From: Cornus controversa
Taxonomy: Eukaryota; Streptophyta; Magnoliopsida; Cornales; Cornaceae
Assembly (NCBI GenBank): GCA_026545225.1
Contig: CM048845.1
Coordinates: 88,786,533-88,850,532, forward strand
Length of the DNA stretch: 64,000 nucleotides
Direction: 5' to 3'
Shown here: piece by piece, positions 36,477 to 60,848 of the stretch
Layout of the letters: every line of letters begins with the position of its first letter
Position numbering within the stretch: the stretch's first letter is position 1
Made by a program: the position numbers and the translations under genes
Notes under the pieces: model-generated
Told to the model about the DNA's origin: nothing
The model's input: only the letters and a program-made list of their open reading frames with translations
Databases searched by the model: none

Positions 36477-37535
36477 CTAGCCCTCCAAGGATTCACGACT
36501 CTGATGAGGGATAAATGTCAAGCCAGTACCATGGAACTTCTGTGCCGTGATCTGATCAATGCGGTGTATCATCTCAGCTGTGAGATGATTCTTCCAATCC
36601 CCGACCTTTCCTTTCCTGAAGTACGCATTTTTTTCAATAGCTAACAGGGGGTGTGGACGATGCTTCCCAATCTTATTCACCTCCAAATTACTCAGATTTT
36701 CGAAGCTACACAAGTCTATGATTTTCTTTACCGCGCCTTGACTCTCTTCCTCTGAGGAGAAAGGGTGACCCATGAACTCGGCCAATTGTTTCACATGAAA
36801 TAAGGTCTCTTTCTTCAGATCTTCATATTTCAAGAATAGTACCCTGTCAGGCGATTCCAAACTTGCTTTCCAGTAACTTAGAACATGGTCCCAATAAGGT
36901 CCATAGGCGTGTATTCCTTTACAAAACTTGTCAAATGTTTCTTCAAAAGACGTGTGTCCCATCTCCTTGTCCAACGCCTTGGGTAAGAAGCACCAAAAAG
37001 AAACAAATACATCCTTAGGCTCCCTACAAATGTAAACAATTTTGCAGCCTGCACTTGTGATGGACGCAGGTAAAGAAGTGTAGGGAGTATGTGTAGCCAA
37101 GAGGGGAAGCTCTGCATCGCGATCAGTTGGGTTTTGAACAATGTCTATCTCCAAAGATGGAAGACATTCATGGGGCAAGGTGACGAGCAAAGGGTTCGCG
37201 GGAGAATCACAATAACGAGTTCTAGTCACAATGGCATAAGTCAAGGCCTTAAGCCATGTGGTGCCAGATTTTGGAGCACTGGCTACAATAATGTCAGTAG
37301 CTTGAGCTTTGAAGTGTTTTTGGGCTAATATGACTCCTTCTAAGAGGAAACCCAAGTACCAAAAACCTTCATACTGGTGGAGATCAAAAGTACCGAGGTG
37401 AGACCAGTCATGATGATCTTCAGTAAGGGTAGGGATGGTCTCTTTGTACATTTGGTGAGCTTTTTCACACTCACCTTCTTTGGCACCACTGGTTTCTGAG
37501 ACATGACAACTCTTGAAAGGGAAGGGGGATTCCAT
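36477..37535 (-). CDS. Cytosolic sulfotransferase (plant SOT family)
   Basis: A single intron-less frame of 352 residues starts at ATG 37535 (MESPFPFKSCHVSE). It has the PAPS-binding loop [10 protein letters not shown] (residues 88-97), the catalytic histidine in THTPY (His149), the 3'-phosphate site CREPKDVFVSFW (from 170), YEDLKKE (from 237), and the C-terminal RKGKVGDWKNH motif (307-317). These soluble enzymes transfer sulfate from PAPS to hydroxyl groups of acceptors such as flavonoids, brassinosteroids, hydroxyjasmonate or desulfoglucosinolates; the acceptor cannot be told from sequence. Plant SOT genes are usually intron-less, as here, and around 320-360 residues. A second, broken copy lies at 40573-41640. 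All key residues are present, so this copy is likely functional. Confidence 0.93.
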   Translation of the reverse strand: MESPFPFKSCHVSETSGAKEGECEKAHQMYKETIPTLTEDHHDWSHLGTFDLHQYEGFWYLGFLLEGVILAQKHFKAQATDIIVASAPKSGTTWLKALTYAIVTRTRYCDSPANPLLVTLPHECLPSLEIDIVQNPTDRDAELPLLATHTPYTSLPASITSAGCKIVYICREPKDVFVSFWCFLPKALDKEMGHTSFEETFDKFCKGIHAYGPYWDHVLSYWKASLESPDRVLFLKYEDLKKETLFHVKQLAEFMGHPFSSEEESQGAVKKIIDLCSFENLSNLEVNKIGKHRPHPLLAIEKNAYFRKGKVGDWKNHLTAEMIHRIDQITAQKFHGTGLTFIPHQSRESLEG

Positions 37536-37584
37536 TATCAAGTGGAGGAGTTGATTTCATGTAGCTAGGGAGGCAGGTCATCCT

Positions 37585-37592
37585 CTTATATT
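37585..37592 (-). promoter_or_regulatory. TATA box of the sulfotransferase gene
   Basis: The minus strand reads AAATATAAGAGG about 50 bases before the start codon, which predicts a short leader of roughly 20 bases. The same motif is kept upstream of the pseudogene copy (about 41700). Confidence 0.5.
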
Positions 37593-37934
37593 TGTTTTAG
37601 GAATTCAAAACCCTAAAAAATTATGCATCAACAATCATTTAGTCTAGTGGAACTTAAAATAATCCTACAAATTTGTCTTATCAAATCTTGGATTGAGAAT
37701 CTTCCTTATTTGCAAAATTTAAAAATTCGACTTTAAATTTTATTGGAAAAAATGCTTTTGGACAGGCACAATTGTGCAACTCTGTATAATCTCATCTGTT
37801 TGACTAAGAAAGAACTCCATTACAAACAAAAGGATCAAGAGTACAAACAATTAACAAACAAAAATGATACTTTCACAAAAATAGATATATAAATTATAAA
37901 CCAGAAATACAAATGATAATGAAACCCATTGTAG

Positions 37935-38640
37935 ATTGTACTACTTAAAAGAATTTTCATACTTGCAGCTTTTCTAATTCCCCTGTTTTTATCAGGCTAC
38001 ATGTTTGTCATTTATGTTTGTTTTGTGCTGGTGCTTGAATTTGATCTCTAAAGATTCTTGCTAGTAGCTGCTCTTCGAAACCGTGCCCTGAGTCACAAAA
38101 TGTGGTCCTGAACAAGGTTGCTTGTGAAAAAGCCGCAGAAAGTTGCCGAAAAGGATTGTTTGTGAAGAGCAACATGGATGGAGTCTCCATTGGAAGAAAA
38201 GTGGATCTCAAAGCCTATGACAGGTAAATTACATGCATAAATTTTCGCTTACTCCTAGCTCTAACAAATGGAAATTTTGAGGCTTTTAAACTTTCCAATT
38301 GGCAGTGAGCAACAAAAGCTCACACTTGATGCTGCACTTAAATGAAGAAAGAGCAGCATTTCCATAAAGAATATTCCCTTAAGTTTGGAGGAGACTTGAA
38401 GAGTTGTGATTCTCAATTGATATTTTAGGATACAAAAGGCCATTTGTATTTTGGAACTTCTGTTTCTTGTTATATTGGCAGATAGATAGATTTGTTTTTC
38501 TTCAATTTTTTCATGTTTTCTGCTTCTCTTGGATCATGTAGCGGAGAAAATGAAATGCTACATAGATATATGGTTGTACATTGTTTCTTAGGTCAGTTAC
38601 AAACTCTATTTTCAGTCTTTTTCCATTAGAGGTTTTTTCC
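37935..38640 (+). pseudogene. Truncated Aux/IAA copy (exon 2 piece joined to last exon)
   Basis: The stretch matches the Aux/IAA gene in two blocks. The first is the end of intron 1 plus exon 2 up to ...KVDLKAYD. The second is the end of intron 4, the last exon (QQKLTLDAALK and stop) and the 3' untranslated region. An internal deletion removes the start of exon 2, including the GWPPI degron. Another removes everything from mid exon 2 to intron 4, including most of the PB1 domain. Exon 1 and the promoter are absent. It is part of a tandem duplication that also includes the sulfotransferase. Confidence 0.88.
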
Positions 38641-38797
38641 TGTATTGTAGTCTACATTTTTTTGTCTCTCAGACTCTCAGTTCGTTCCATTTAGAACGTC
38701 CAAGAGAGAGGGACAACTATGTTTACCACTTTTGTTTATTTAATTGCAAATACCGTGTGAGGTAATGAATGGCATGAAAAAGTTGAGAGCCTGCAAT

Positions 38798-40390
38798 TAT
38801 ATTCATAACAAATATTAGTGGCATTGCTTGAAAAATAGAGATTGGGAGCACTGTAGGATGGCATCGTTTATCAAAAACTTTTTCAGATGCATTACTTACT
38901 CTTCCATAACACCAGAAGATTTGGCTGATTAAAATGGTGACAGGATTCATAAGCTTTGTACACTCGAATAATTCCATGGAGACTTGGGACAGCTATTTGT
39001 GTGAACATGTCCAAGGCTAGCCATCCTAAGTTTGTCCCTCCTGCCACCCTGGATGAACGAGAACCACATTGGATAATAAAAATTATTTAGATGCTTTAAA
39101 GCGTTTACTTCCATTTTCTTTGATTGCTCGTTATCAAAATCTAATAAAGTTTAGGAGGAAAGGAAAATATGAATAAGAGCTATTGTTTTAGTGTTGTTTG
39201 CACCCAAATTGGACATTTGGTCCACCTAGTCGTGACGCACCTAAAAAAGAGGTCCAGGTTAGCAGAGAGGTAGAAGAAGCATGACCATGTCCCACTCTGA
39301 GCCACATCAGCGTTCCGCACGGCCATGTCCAACCCACAGTCACAATAAAACTCATTCTTTCTAATAAGTTTTCTAAAGCTTCAATTCCTTTGGCTAGACA
39401 TTGTGAATAAATAAGTTCAGGGCCGAAAAAGATGACTAGCAGTGGACAGGAGTCACCTACTCCTGCCCCCATCAACCGACAAAGGTGCAATGCGATGCAA
39501 CTGGAATAAAGCAAAGCAAACACTCGAGTGTTTGCAAAAGGATAAGCACATCGGCACTGCACGCAAACCTAGGAGGTCACATTTGGTCAGTCAAAGGGTT
39601 GCACCTCATGTGAGGCAATAGCCTTTATCGGAGGATCACCACAGTCGTCCACGTGGTGTGCATCTAACCATGGACCAAAGATTTTAGGCACTATAAATAA
39701 AACTCATTTATGATTAAGTTAAAGGTCTAACACCAACAACTGTTTTCAATACATCTATCGGGCCTGCGCCATCTAGGCTTAGACATAGCTTTACCAGTCT
39801 TGAGTTAGCTTGACTCTGCACTTTTATTCCTTTACATGTTTGTTGTAGTGTAACACTTACTAACTTAGCTTGTGCCTTTACTTGCTTTCACTAATGTAAC
39901 TCTTAGCTAACTTTACTTTTCAAGCTTGTAACCGGTAATCAATGGTTCAACTAGTGAACATTTTAGAAAATGTTCCATCTTTAGTTATATTGTACCATCC
40001 AAGAACTTTTAACTAATCCTCATTGTACTACTTCAAGTTAATGAAGAAAATGTTACATCTTTAGTTAGGGCTGAAGTATTACGAACTTTTCATTCCAATT
40101 CTCCTCAATCGTCAGATTCACATAAGAGCATATACTCACTGCCTCAAAGGCCGCAGGACAATCAAAAATATTTGTTTGGCTCCCTTTTAGCCGCAACACG
40201 GATCTAAGGATCCTGGCACGTCCGCGCACTGATAAATTACAAGCGTACTCCTAGAGGACACATTTGGAGACAAAGAAGTGCATTTCATGGTCCATTTAGT
40301 TCCATCACATTGTAATGTTTCCCTCAGATTACTTGTTCCATGCTTTTGCTTGGGGTTGAAAGGTAGATTGGGGGGAAAAGAAGAAGAAAA
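38798..40390. other. Unassigned 1.6-kb segment present only in the decayed duplicate
   Basis: Sequence shared with 36060-36275 breaks off after gcctgcaa near 38798 and resumes near 40391 (tcaaactcaacctta). The intervening 1.6 kb has no counterpart in the first unit. It is less AT-rich than its surroundings and has no recognisable protein. One end of a retrotransposon LTR is possible (ggtctaacaccaaca at about 39724-39738 would read TGTTGGTGTTAGACC on the minus strand), but I could not find a partner end or target duplication. Confidence 0.5.
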
Positions 40391-40572
40391 TCAAACTCAA
40401 CCTTATAGTTCCAAAAAAAATAAAAATGGAAAAGGAATTTTACTTGATCAAGCAGTACTTGAAAATGCATTCAGCACTCTTATGCACCAACACAGCAACT
40501 GGTACTGCTGCCCTGCATTGGATAGGGAAATCACACAAGCAATCATGTGTAAAGAACACACACACACACACA

Positions 40573-41640
40573 CAGCTAGTCCTCCAAGGATTCATGACTC
40601 TGATGAGGGATAAGTGTCAATCCAGTACCATGGAACTTCTGCGCCGTGATATGATCAATGCGGTGTATCATCTCAGCTGTCAGATGATTCATCTTCCAAT
40701 CCCCGACCTTTCCTTTCCTGAAGTATGCATTGTTTTTAATTTCTAGCAGGGTGTGTGGACGATGCTTCCCAGTGTTGTTCACCTCCAAATTACTCAGATT
40801 TTCGAAGCTACACAAGTCTATGATTTTCTTTACCATGCCTTGACTCTAGTCCTCGGAGGAGAAAGGGTGACCCATGAACCCCGTCAATTGTTTCACATGA
40901 AATAAGGTCTCTTTCTTCAGATCTTCATATTTCAAGAATAGTACCCTGTCAGGCCATTCCAAACTTGCTTTCCAATAACCCAGAACATGGTCCCAATAAG
41001 GTCCATAGGCAGTCATTCCTTTACAAAACTTAGGCAGTCATTCCTCTACAAAACTTGTCAAATGTTTCTTCAAAAGACATGTGTCCCATCTCCTTGTCCA
41101 ACACATTGGCTAAGAAGCACCAAAAAGAAACAAATACATCCTTAGGCTCCCTAAATATGTAAACAATTTTGCAGCCTGCACTTGTGATGGACACAGGTAA
41201 AGAAGTGTACAGAGTATGTGTAGCCAGGAGGGGAAGCTTTGCATCGTGATCAGTTGGGTTTTGGGCAATGTCTATCTCCAACAATGGAAGGCATTCATGG
41301 GGCATGGTGACGAGCAAAGGCTTCGCGGGAGAATCATAATAATGAGTTCTAGTCACAATGGCATAAGTCAAGCCTTAAGCCATGTGGTGCCAGATTTTGG
41401 AGGACTGGCTACAATAATGTCACTAGCTTGAGCTTTGAAGTGTTTTTGGGCTAATATGACTCCTTTTAAGAGGAAACCTAAGTACCAAAAACCTTGATAC
41501 TGGTGGAGATCAAAAGTATTGAGGTGAGACCAGTCATGATCTTCAGCAAGGGTAGGGATGGTCTCTGTGACTTTTCATACTCATCTTCTTTGGCACCACT
41601 GGTTTCTGAGACATGACAACTCTTGGAAGGGAAGGGGGAT
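40573..41640 (-). pseudogene. Sulfotransferase pseudogene (tandem copy)
   Basis: Nearly the whole coding region of the neighbouring sulfotransferase is present. It is disrupted by a TAG stop replacing a glutamate codon near 40848, a 25-bp tandem duplication (units at about 41008 and 41033) that shifts the frame, a one-base deletion near 41373, and several deletions near 41540-41585. The PAPS loop lies across the frameshift. It cannot make a full enzyme. The flanking AC microsatellite and TATA region are shared with the intact gene. Confidence 0.92.
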
Positions 41641-42059
41641 TCCATTATCAAGTGAAGGAGGAGTTGATTTCATGTAGCTAGGGAGGCAGGTCATCCTCTT
41701 ATATTTGTTTCAGGAATTCTAAATCCTAAAAAAATTATGCATCAACATTCAAACTTTAAATTACAAGGGAGTTGATTTCGAGAGGGGAGACAGCTCAATA
41801 GCTCAGCCATGCCTCTGACATCACTATTATTGGAAAGATTGGCCTTTTCATAGTATTGTTTATGAAATGGGAAGTTCAACAATAATTTGAATCAAGGAGG
41901 AGTGCTTTGGTTAGTGGCAGTGTTGCACCCAGCTCAATGCATGATAAGACTATTACCCAAAACTTAAAAATAAAATTTTTATAGCAATAGTGGATGCAAG
42001 ATGAAGGCAAAATGTGACTGCAAAACACCCATGAAACTATAATTACTTTTAAGAAACAA

Positions 42060-42287
42060 CGTGCAACTTCACCAGTCAGAAAAGTGACATAGTCCAAATT
42101 GAGAGTAATGATAGGGAAAGAGGAAGACTAAAGCTAACATGAGTAGAGTTAGTAAAGAAAGATATGATCACATCTGGATTGGCTGAGGATATGACCTTAA
42201 ATAGAGCAGAATGGAAACATAAAATTCATGTAGATGACTCCAAGTAATTGGAAAAAGCCTTGATTATTGTTGTTGTTGTTGTGACAT
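42060..42287 (+). mobile_element. 3' end of an RTE-type LINE
   Basis: A degenerate plus-strand translation reads a charged stretch, then LNRAEWKHKIHVDDSK. It is followed by a TTG-repeat tail (about 42267-42282). This is the C-terminal end and simple-repeat tail typical of plant RTE LINEs, also seen at 53838-54000 and 55552. Only the last 200 bases or so are present, as expected for 5'-truncated insertions. Confidence 0.7.
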
Positions 42288-42289
42288 AT

Positions 42290-42950
42290 AACTGATCCCA
42301 GAAGCAAAATTTTAACTCATCTTGCCCCTTTTGACACCCTTCGATTAATATTTAGGATAAATTATTTTGACTTTTTCTAAAATTTGATCTAATTACTCTC
42401 AATATTAAAATAAATAAAAAAAAATTGATCAGCCTCTCTCAAAGTTTGTTTAAAACCACTCTGACGTTCCCTATCATTAATTGAACATTTAGTCCCTCAA
42501 ATATAATTCTTAAATCCCAAAAATACCCTTATGTTCAGCCTACTTTCTTTTTCAATGTCTCTTTATTTTCTCTCTTTTCTCAATAATCTCGTATACATAC
42601 AGTGATTAATTATTCACTGAATAAATTATACATACATATATGTGAAAATTAAAAACACAAACAAGCATTGGCCTACTTGATCTGGCAGATGGTAGAGTGG
42701 GGCTTGATCAAATGTGTGTGTGTGTGTATATATATGGAGTGGGATGATTTTTTGTTGCTCAAATGTGCATATAATACATACATGTGTATCTATATATAGT
42801 ATTGTGAAGGTCACATTTTTCTTCAACGATTTACACATAGAATTTATAGGGAGTTGTCTCTTCCTAGAAATTCTATGTTATCAGCTTTGATCACATAATT
42901 TGGCTGGAACTTACCAATTACATCTTCTTCAATGCTTCAACAATTTAAAA
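42290..42950. other. Spacer between LINE remnants, no gene recognised
   Basis: AT-rich sequence with a short GT/AT microsatellite at about 42714-42734. No coding similarity is seen. Confidence 0.4.
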
Positions 42951-42954
42951 ACTT

Positions 42955-44560
42955 TATTCTGTCAGTTCATCCTGATTCTATCATTTAGAAGGATGGACAA
43001 TTCTGTTTTAAATCAATCTGGAATGCTTGGAGAATTCACATGTCAAAGGTTGATTGGTGTTCTTTGTGTTGGAATGGTAGTAGACCAAGGGTATCTATCA
43101 CTTGCTGTATTAGTTTTCACAATAAGCTGCCTTCTCTATGCAACCTGAGGAATAGAAGTTTGGTGCTTACTACAATTTGCCATTTTTGTTATGGTGCAGA
43201 AGACTCCATTAGTCATTTATTTGTGGGCTGCTCTTTTGCTAGAATGTTTTGGAACTGGTTTAATGAGCTCTTCAATTGGAATATGCCTCAGTTTATGCAT
43301 TTTGATCAATTGGTTGCTTAGTTCAATGCTTTCAACCAAAAGTCAATTAGACATAAGGTTTATAGAAGATTCTTTTCCACATCTATTTAGTTTATAAGGA
43401 CTAAACGGAACCACAAGGGTTACTACAATCCACCCCCCTAGGAGGCCCGACATCCTCGTCGACACACTTCCGGCTGGGTTCAAGCTCTGATACCAACTGT
43501 AATACCCTACTCTAACACATGGTATGATATTGTCCGCTTTGGGCCTAAACCCGCACAATTTTGCTCTTAGATTTTTACCTTAAAAGGCCTTATACCATTT
43601 GAAAAGAACATACTACATATAAGCATATCCCCTTACCTAGGCGATGTAGGATTGAGCACCCTGTCAATGTGGTAGCTCAGTCCAGTGTCTGTCTTCGCAC
43701 TCGTCCACTCACACCCATCCACAAGGGTTACTACAATCCACCACACTACGAGGCCCAACGTCAGATTACCCTAAAAGGCCTTATACCATTTGAAAAGAAC
43801 ATACTACATATAAGCACATCCCCTTACCCAAGCGATGTGGAATTGAGCACCCTGTCAATGTGGTAGCTCAGCCCAGTGTCTGTTTTCGCACCCGCCCACT
43901 CACACCCGTCCACAAGGGTTACTACAATCTACCACACTACGAGGCCCAACGTCCTCGTCGGCACACTTCCGGCTGGTTTCAGACTCTGATACCAACTGTA
44001 ATACATCGCTCCAACACATGGTATGAAATTGTCTGCTTTGGGCCATAGCCCGCAAGATTTTGCTCTTGGGTTTTACCCCAAAAGGCCTCATACTATTTGA
44101 AGAGAACATACTACATATAAGCACATCCCCTTTTTCACAACCAAGCGATGTAGGATTGAGCACCCTGTACCCTGTAGTATAGTAGCTCAGCCCAGTGTCT
44201 GTCTTTGCACCCGCCCACTCACACCTGCCCACAAGGGTTACTACAAAAATAGTTTGGTGGGAGGTTATGACAATTTTTGATTTGTCTGTGGATTGCCTTC
44301 TACGCTAGTAGCCTTTCTGATGTGCTTAGTGAGGATATGGAGATTCGCTGCTTGGCTTGTTTTGCTCGTTGATTGATTCTGTTTTTTGTTGCTTGTTACT
44401 AGTTTCTCTGTGTTGGCTGGTGTATGTTGCATGTAGCATATTTGCTCTTTTGAACTTTTCTTGGAAGGTGCTTTGTTGCTTATTTGCTTCTTAGCTTTGT
44501 AGTGTTGGGGGATGCCCTAGCTTATCCTTGTACTTTATTGTCCATATTATTCATTTTTCC
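42955..44560 (+). mobile_element. L1-type LINE remnant with RT zinc-binding domain, split by a TRIM
   Basis: From about 42975 to 43320 the plus strand encodes KSIWNAWRIHMSKVDWCSLC followed by CCISFHNKLPSLCNL and CHFCYGAEDSISHLFVGC. This is the zinc-binding domain found at the C-terminus of plant L1-type reverse transcriptases, with W, CxxC and HxxxxC residues in place. The frame decays into the TRIM array at 43411-44245. After the TRIM, 44246-44560 resembles the T-rich 3' region of such LINEs. The reverse transcriptase and endonuclease domains are absent. Confidence 0.7.
43411..44245 (-). mobile_element. Tandem TRIM retrotransposon
   Basis: On the minus strand, near-identical LTR copies (43997-44245, 249 bp; 43498-43735, 238 bp; a truncated one at 43763-43926; a 17-bp stub at 43411-43427) begin TGTAGTAACCC and end in TTACA. 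They alternate with internal segments of about 70 bp. Two bases after an LTR end lies GGTATCAGAGC, the primer binding site for initiator tRNA-Met (43484-43495; a copy with one change at 43983-43994). LTRs of about 240 bp and a coding-free core define TRIMs. Three LTRs sharing internal segments show tandem arrangement by unequal recombination. No protein is encoded, so it depended on enzymes from other elements. Confidence 0.85.
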
Positions 44561-45009
44561 ACTTACCTAGGAAAATATATATATATGAGTTTAATATTTT
44601 GTTTTTAGATTCTGAATTCAAAATCCGTGGCATGGGAGTTAGAAGATAGTAGATGGGTCTGCATTATCGACATCATTTCTTTTCCTTTTTCATCTTTATC
44701 TAAACTAGAGGAGGAACTCATTGGAGTTTTGGCATGTTTAGCTTCCTTCAAGCCGAATTTCTTTAAAGTTCGACCTCGACCTGGTTTCGAACAATTTGTA
44801 TATATTTTTCTCAAAGAATACATGACATTGATTGTTCTTGGATTTTAACTCCAATGTTTGGGTTAGACAGTGGATTTGTTCAAACTCTTTTTGCTAGTGA
44901 GATTAAATGGTGAGGATAATGCAATTTCCAATGATATTTGTTTCTCGGCAAAATTCAATAGTAGAACTACGGTGTTGAGCGAGTAGATGGGGGCTTAGAG
45001 GGAGATACA

Positions 45010-45063
<54 letters not shown>

Positions 45064-45768
45064 CAACAACGAGAAGAGAGAGTGAGAGAGAGCGTAGGGA
45101 CAGGTGACGATGGCTAGAGAGGGGGCCTCGGTGGAGGTAGAGAGAGTGGGGAGCGGCATGGTGGTGGAGGGAGGATGGGTTTAGAGAGAAACAAAATGGC
45201 ATTAAAAAGGAAATAAAGATATTGAGAGAGGGTAAAAGTGTAAAATGTTTTGTAATATTAACCGAGGGGTGTCAAAGTTATTTTTACAAAACTTTAATCA
45301 TAAGTAAAACCACAAGAGACATCAGAGTAAATTATATTTAATACAATTGTACAATATGACTAAAGGAGGTGCTTTGAAAGGAGAATCAAGTCCGCCAAGT
45401 TTGTTAAGACCATAAATTCGAGCATGAGAAGAGTCACTTTGTATAAAATGATACAGAATCAAAGGTTGAATATGTCTCCGATCTCACCTTAGAGCTTGTC
45501 TGGCAACCGTTTTTGTTTTGTATTTTGTTGCCAAATCAGTGAAAAACAAAACAAGTAGCAAAAGCATGTTTGGTAACATTTGTTGCCTTCAACAAGTCTT
45601 CAAACATGTAAAAGCACAATAAGCTAAAACCACACGACAGTGAGCTGTAGAAACTTGTTCAGAAATGAACTAAATTGCATGTCTTATTCCACAGTTGTGA
45701 TACTGGATAAGTATCTAGTGAGAAACTCAAATTCCCAACTGTATTATCCCGAAATTAGCTGCAAGAAT
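44561..45768. other. Intergenic region 3' of the hexokinase gene
   Basis: No gene is seen. It contains a GT/GA compound microsatellite (45010-45059) and a GA-rich stretch to about 45190. Confidence 0.45.
45010..45059. repeat. (GT)n(GA)n compound microsatellite
   Basis: About 11 GT units run directly into about 13 GA units. Confidence 0.95.
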
Positions 45769-45870
45769 ACTAAGGGCTGTGACCCAGTGGTATCTCCTCT
45801 ACCGCTCAAAGTGAAAGGTGAGGTTCGAGTCCCCTTAGGAGGACAAATGGGTGTGTGAGCCAAGGAAAAG
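45769..45870 (+). mobile_element. Short tRNA-derived SINE with intact target-site duplication
   Basis: The 102-bp insert is flanked by a perfect 16-bp direct repeat aattagctgcaagaat (45753-45768 and 45871-45886). It begins with a tRNA-like head: an A-box-like tgacccagtgg at 45780-45790 and a perfect B box ggttcgagtcc at 45822-45832, spaced as in an RNA polymerase III internal promoter. After the tRNA-like part only about 35 bases follow, ending aaggaaaag with no long A tail. The flawless duplication suggests a recent insertion. It lies 241 bases beyond the hexokinase stop, in the opposite orientation, perhaps in the 3' untranslated region. Confidence 0.88.
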
Positions 45871-46110
45871 AATTAGCTGCAAGAATGAAGAAAATATAAG
45901 GAACAGAATGGCAGGATGAAGCAGAAGAGCAAGGCCGGTTCCAGGTCCTGGGTTTACAAATTAAATCCCCTAACTGACACATAATGTGAAGACGTCAAGG
46001 ATTCATGTACAGAAGAAAGAACAATAAGATTGAAATAGCACAAGTAAAAAAACGAAAGAACACAGAATATGAGATTTTATTTAGCAAAATTTCATTGGCT
46101 CTGACCATTC

Positions 46111-59361
<13,251 letters not shown>

Positions 59362-60535
59362 CACTACAATTATATGGAAATTCACAACCCAAATAACAGA
59401 TCCCAAAAATGGGTTTATAGAACAAATATCAGATCAGAGAGGGATTCAATGGTGACTTTGAATAATGATTGTTTTCAGCATTGAAGGAATATGAACATAT
59501 ACGTATAGATACGAAGGTGCATTGATTGTGGAAAGTGGAAACCCAAGATAGAGCGAAAAATAGTGATGGGTTTGAGTGATTTGTATTGGTAAGTGAAGGA
59601 AAGGGACGAGAATTGTGGATCAGAGTTTTACTCACTTGTAAATTAGCTAAACCGTTTCTCCTATTTGGGTGTGGCCATGGTGTAGCTCAGTCGCAGGTTT
59701 GAATGAGCAAAGCTTAATCGTCATTTCACATGTAGCACGTGGCAATTAACTACCACTTCAGATACTGCCTTTGTCTTTTACACAGCAGCACAAAAATGTA
59801 TACGTACAAAATAGTATATTTTATTTTATTTTTTCAATGCATGTTAGCTCATTAGCCTCATTTATTCGTTTGTTTGCATATTCATGAGCTTCTGTTTAGT
59901 TTATATGTCTGTATTCTACCAAACTAACCGTATGATAAACTTTTCATTCTATTAATTATAGTAAGGCTTGTAAGTGGATTAATTATAGTAATTATTGCGT
60001 GTCTAACCACAATTTAATTCAAATAGAAAATTTAATTGGTTTGTCATATTCATTATTATTTTAACTTCTCCGTTTGTTTTAACATAAAATAATTTCTGAA
60101 AATTACTTTTAAAAGATTTTAGTATTTGATAACATATTTTAAAAAAAAAATGTTATACTCCTAAAATATTTTGATATAGTCAACTTGTAAAATATTGAAT
60201 AACTAGTTTTTTGATATAATCAAAAAATATTTTAGGTCAAAACAAAAAAAAAAAATCCTAAATTTTTTCCAGTTTCAAATCTAAAGCCCTAGTTCTATAC
60301 TCTCAAATACAAAGGCTTTAATTTGTGTCATAAAACTATGCTTAAAAACTAATCATATATTCATACTAATGACCCTTGATAACGTATAAAACGCTACCAC
60401 TTTTAGCAAGGTATGAAATATATCGTATATGTTTTTACTACTCATTTTTGTTATCACTATTTTTTTTTCTTTTTTGATATGTTTCTCACTAATTTATGGT
60501 GTTGGTAGTGTCATATTAATAACATTTTATTTGAT
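59362..60535 (-). promoter_or_regulatory. Upstream region of the hexokinase gene
   Basis: The region directly before the hexokinase start codon should hold its leader and promoter. I see no strong TATA box on the minus strand in the first 400 bases, and no other gene. Confidence 0.35.
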
Positions 60536-60539
60536 CTGA

Positions 60540-60809
60540 TTAAGGACTGGTTTGATAACCGTTTATATTTAGTATTTATTTTTGAGTGTTTATGTTACAA
60601 TTTTGTTTATCATAAACATGACTATTGTTTGATAACGAAAAAACAATTGACTTATTTTAAAAATTATAAATAGAAAAACATGTTTGTTCACTGTTTTAAA
60701 AAAATTCAACACAAATAAACTATATAAAAGTTAGGTTCATGCTAAAAACAAATTTATACAGTAAAAATAGAGCAAGAAATATACATAAAAAAGAAACCAA
60801 TAATATTGG

Positions 60810-60848
<39 letters not shown>

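Noticed and set aside
37536-37541. Two extra residues at the sulfotransferase N-terminus
   Set aside because: The upstream in-frame codon is TTG; the first ATG is at 37535.
42340-45340. Possible large element bounded by aaattattttgac and an inverted AT-rich counterpart near 45330
   Set aside because: The similarity between the two ends is weak and AT-rich, with no target duplication or transposase; chance is likely.
45775-45845. Possible functional tRNA gene
   Set aside because: A and B boxes are present, but no cloverleaf acceptor stem or anticodon loop can be formed and a 16-bp target duplication flanks the unit, so it is a SINE.
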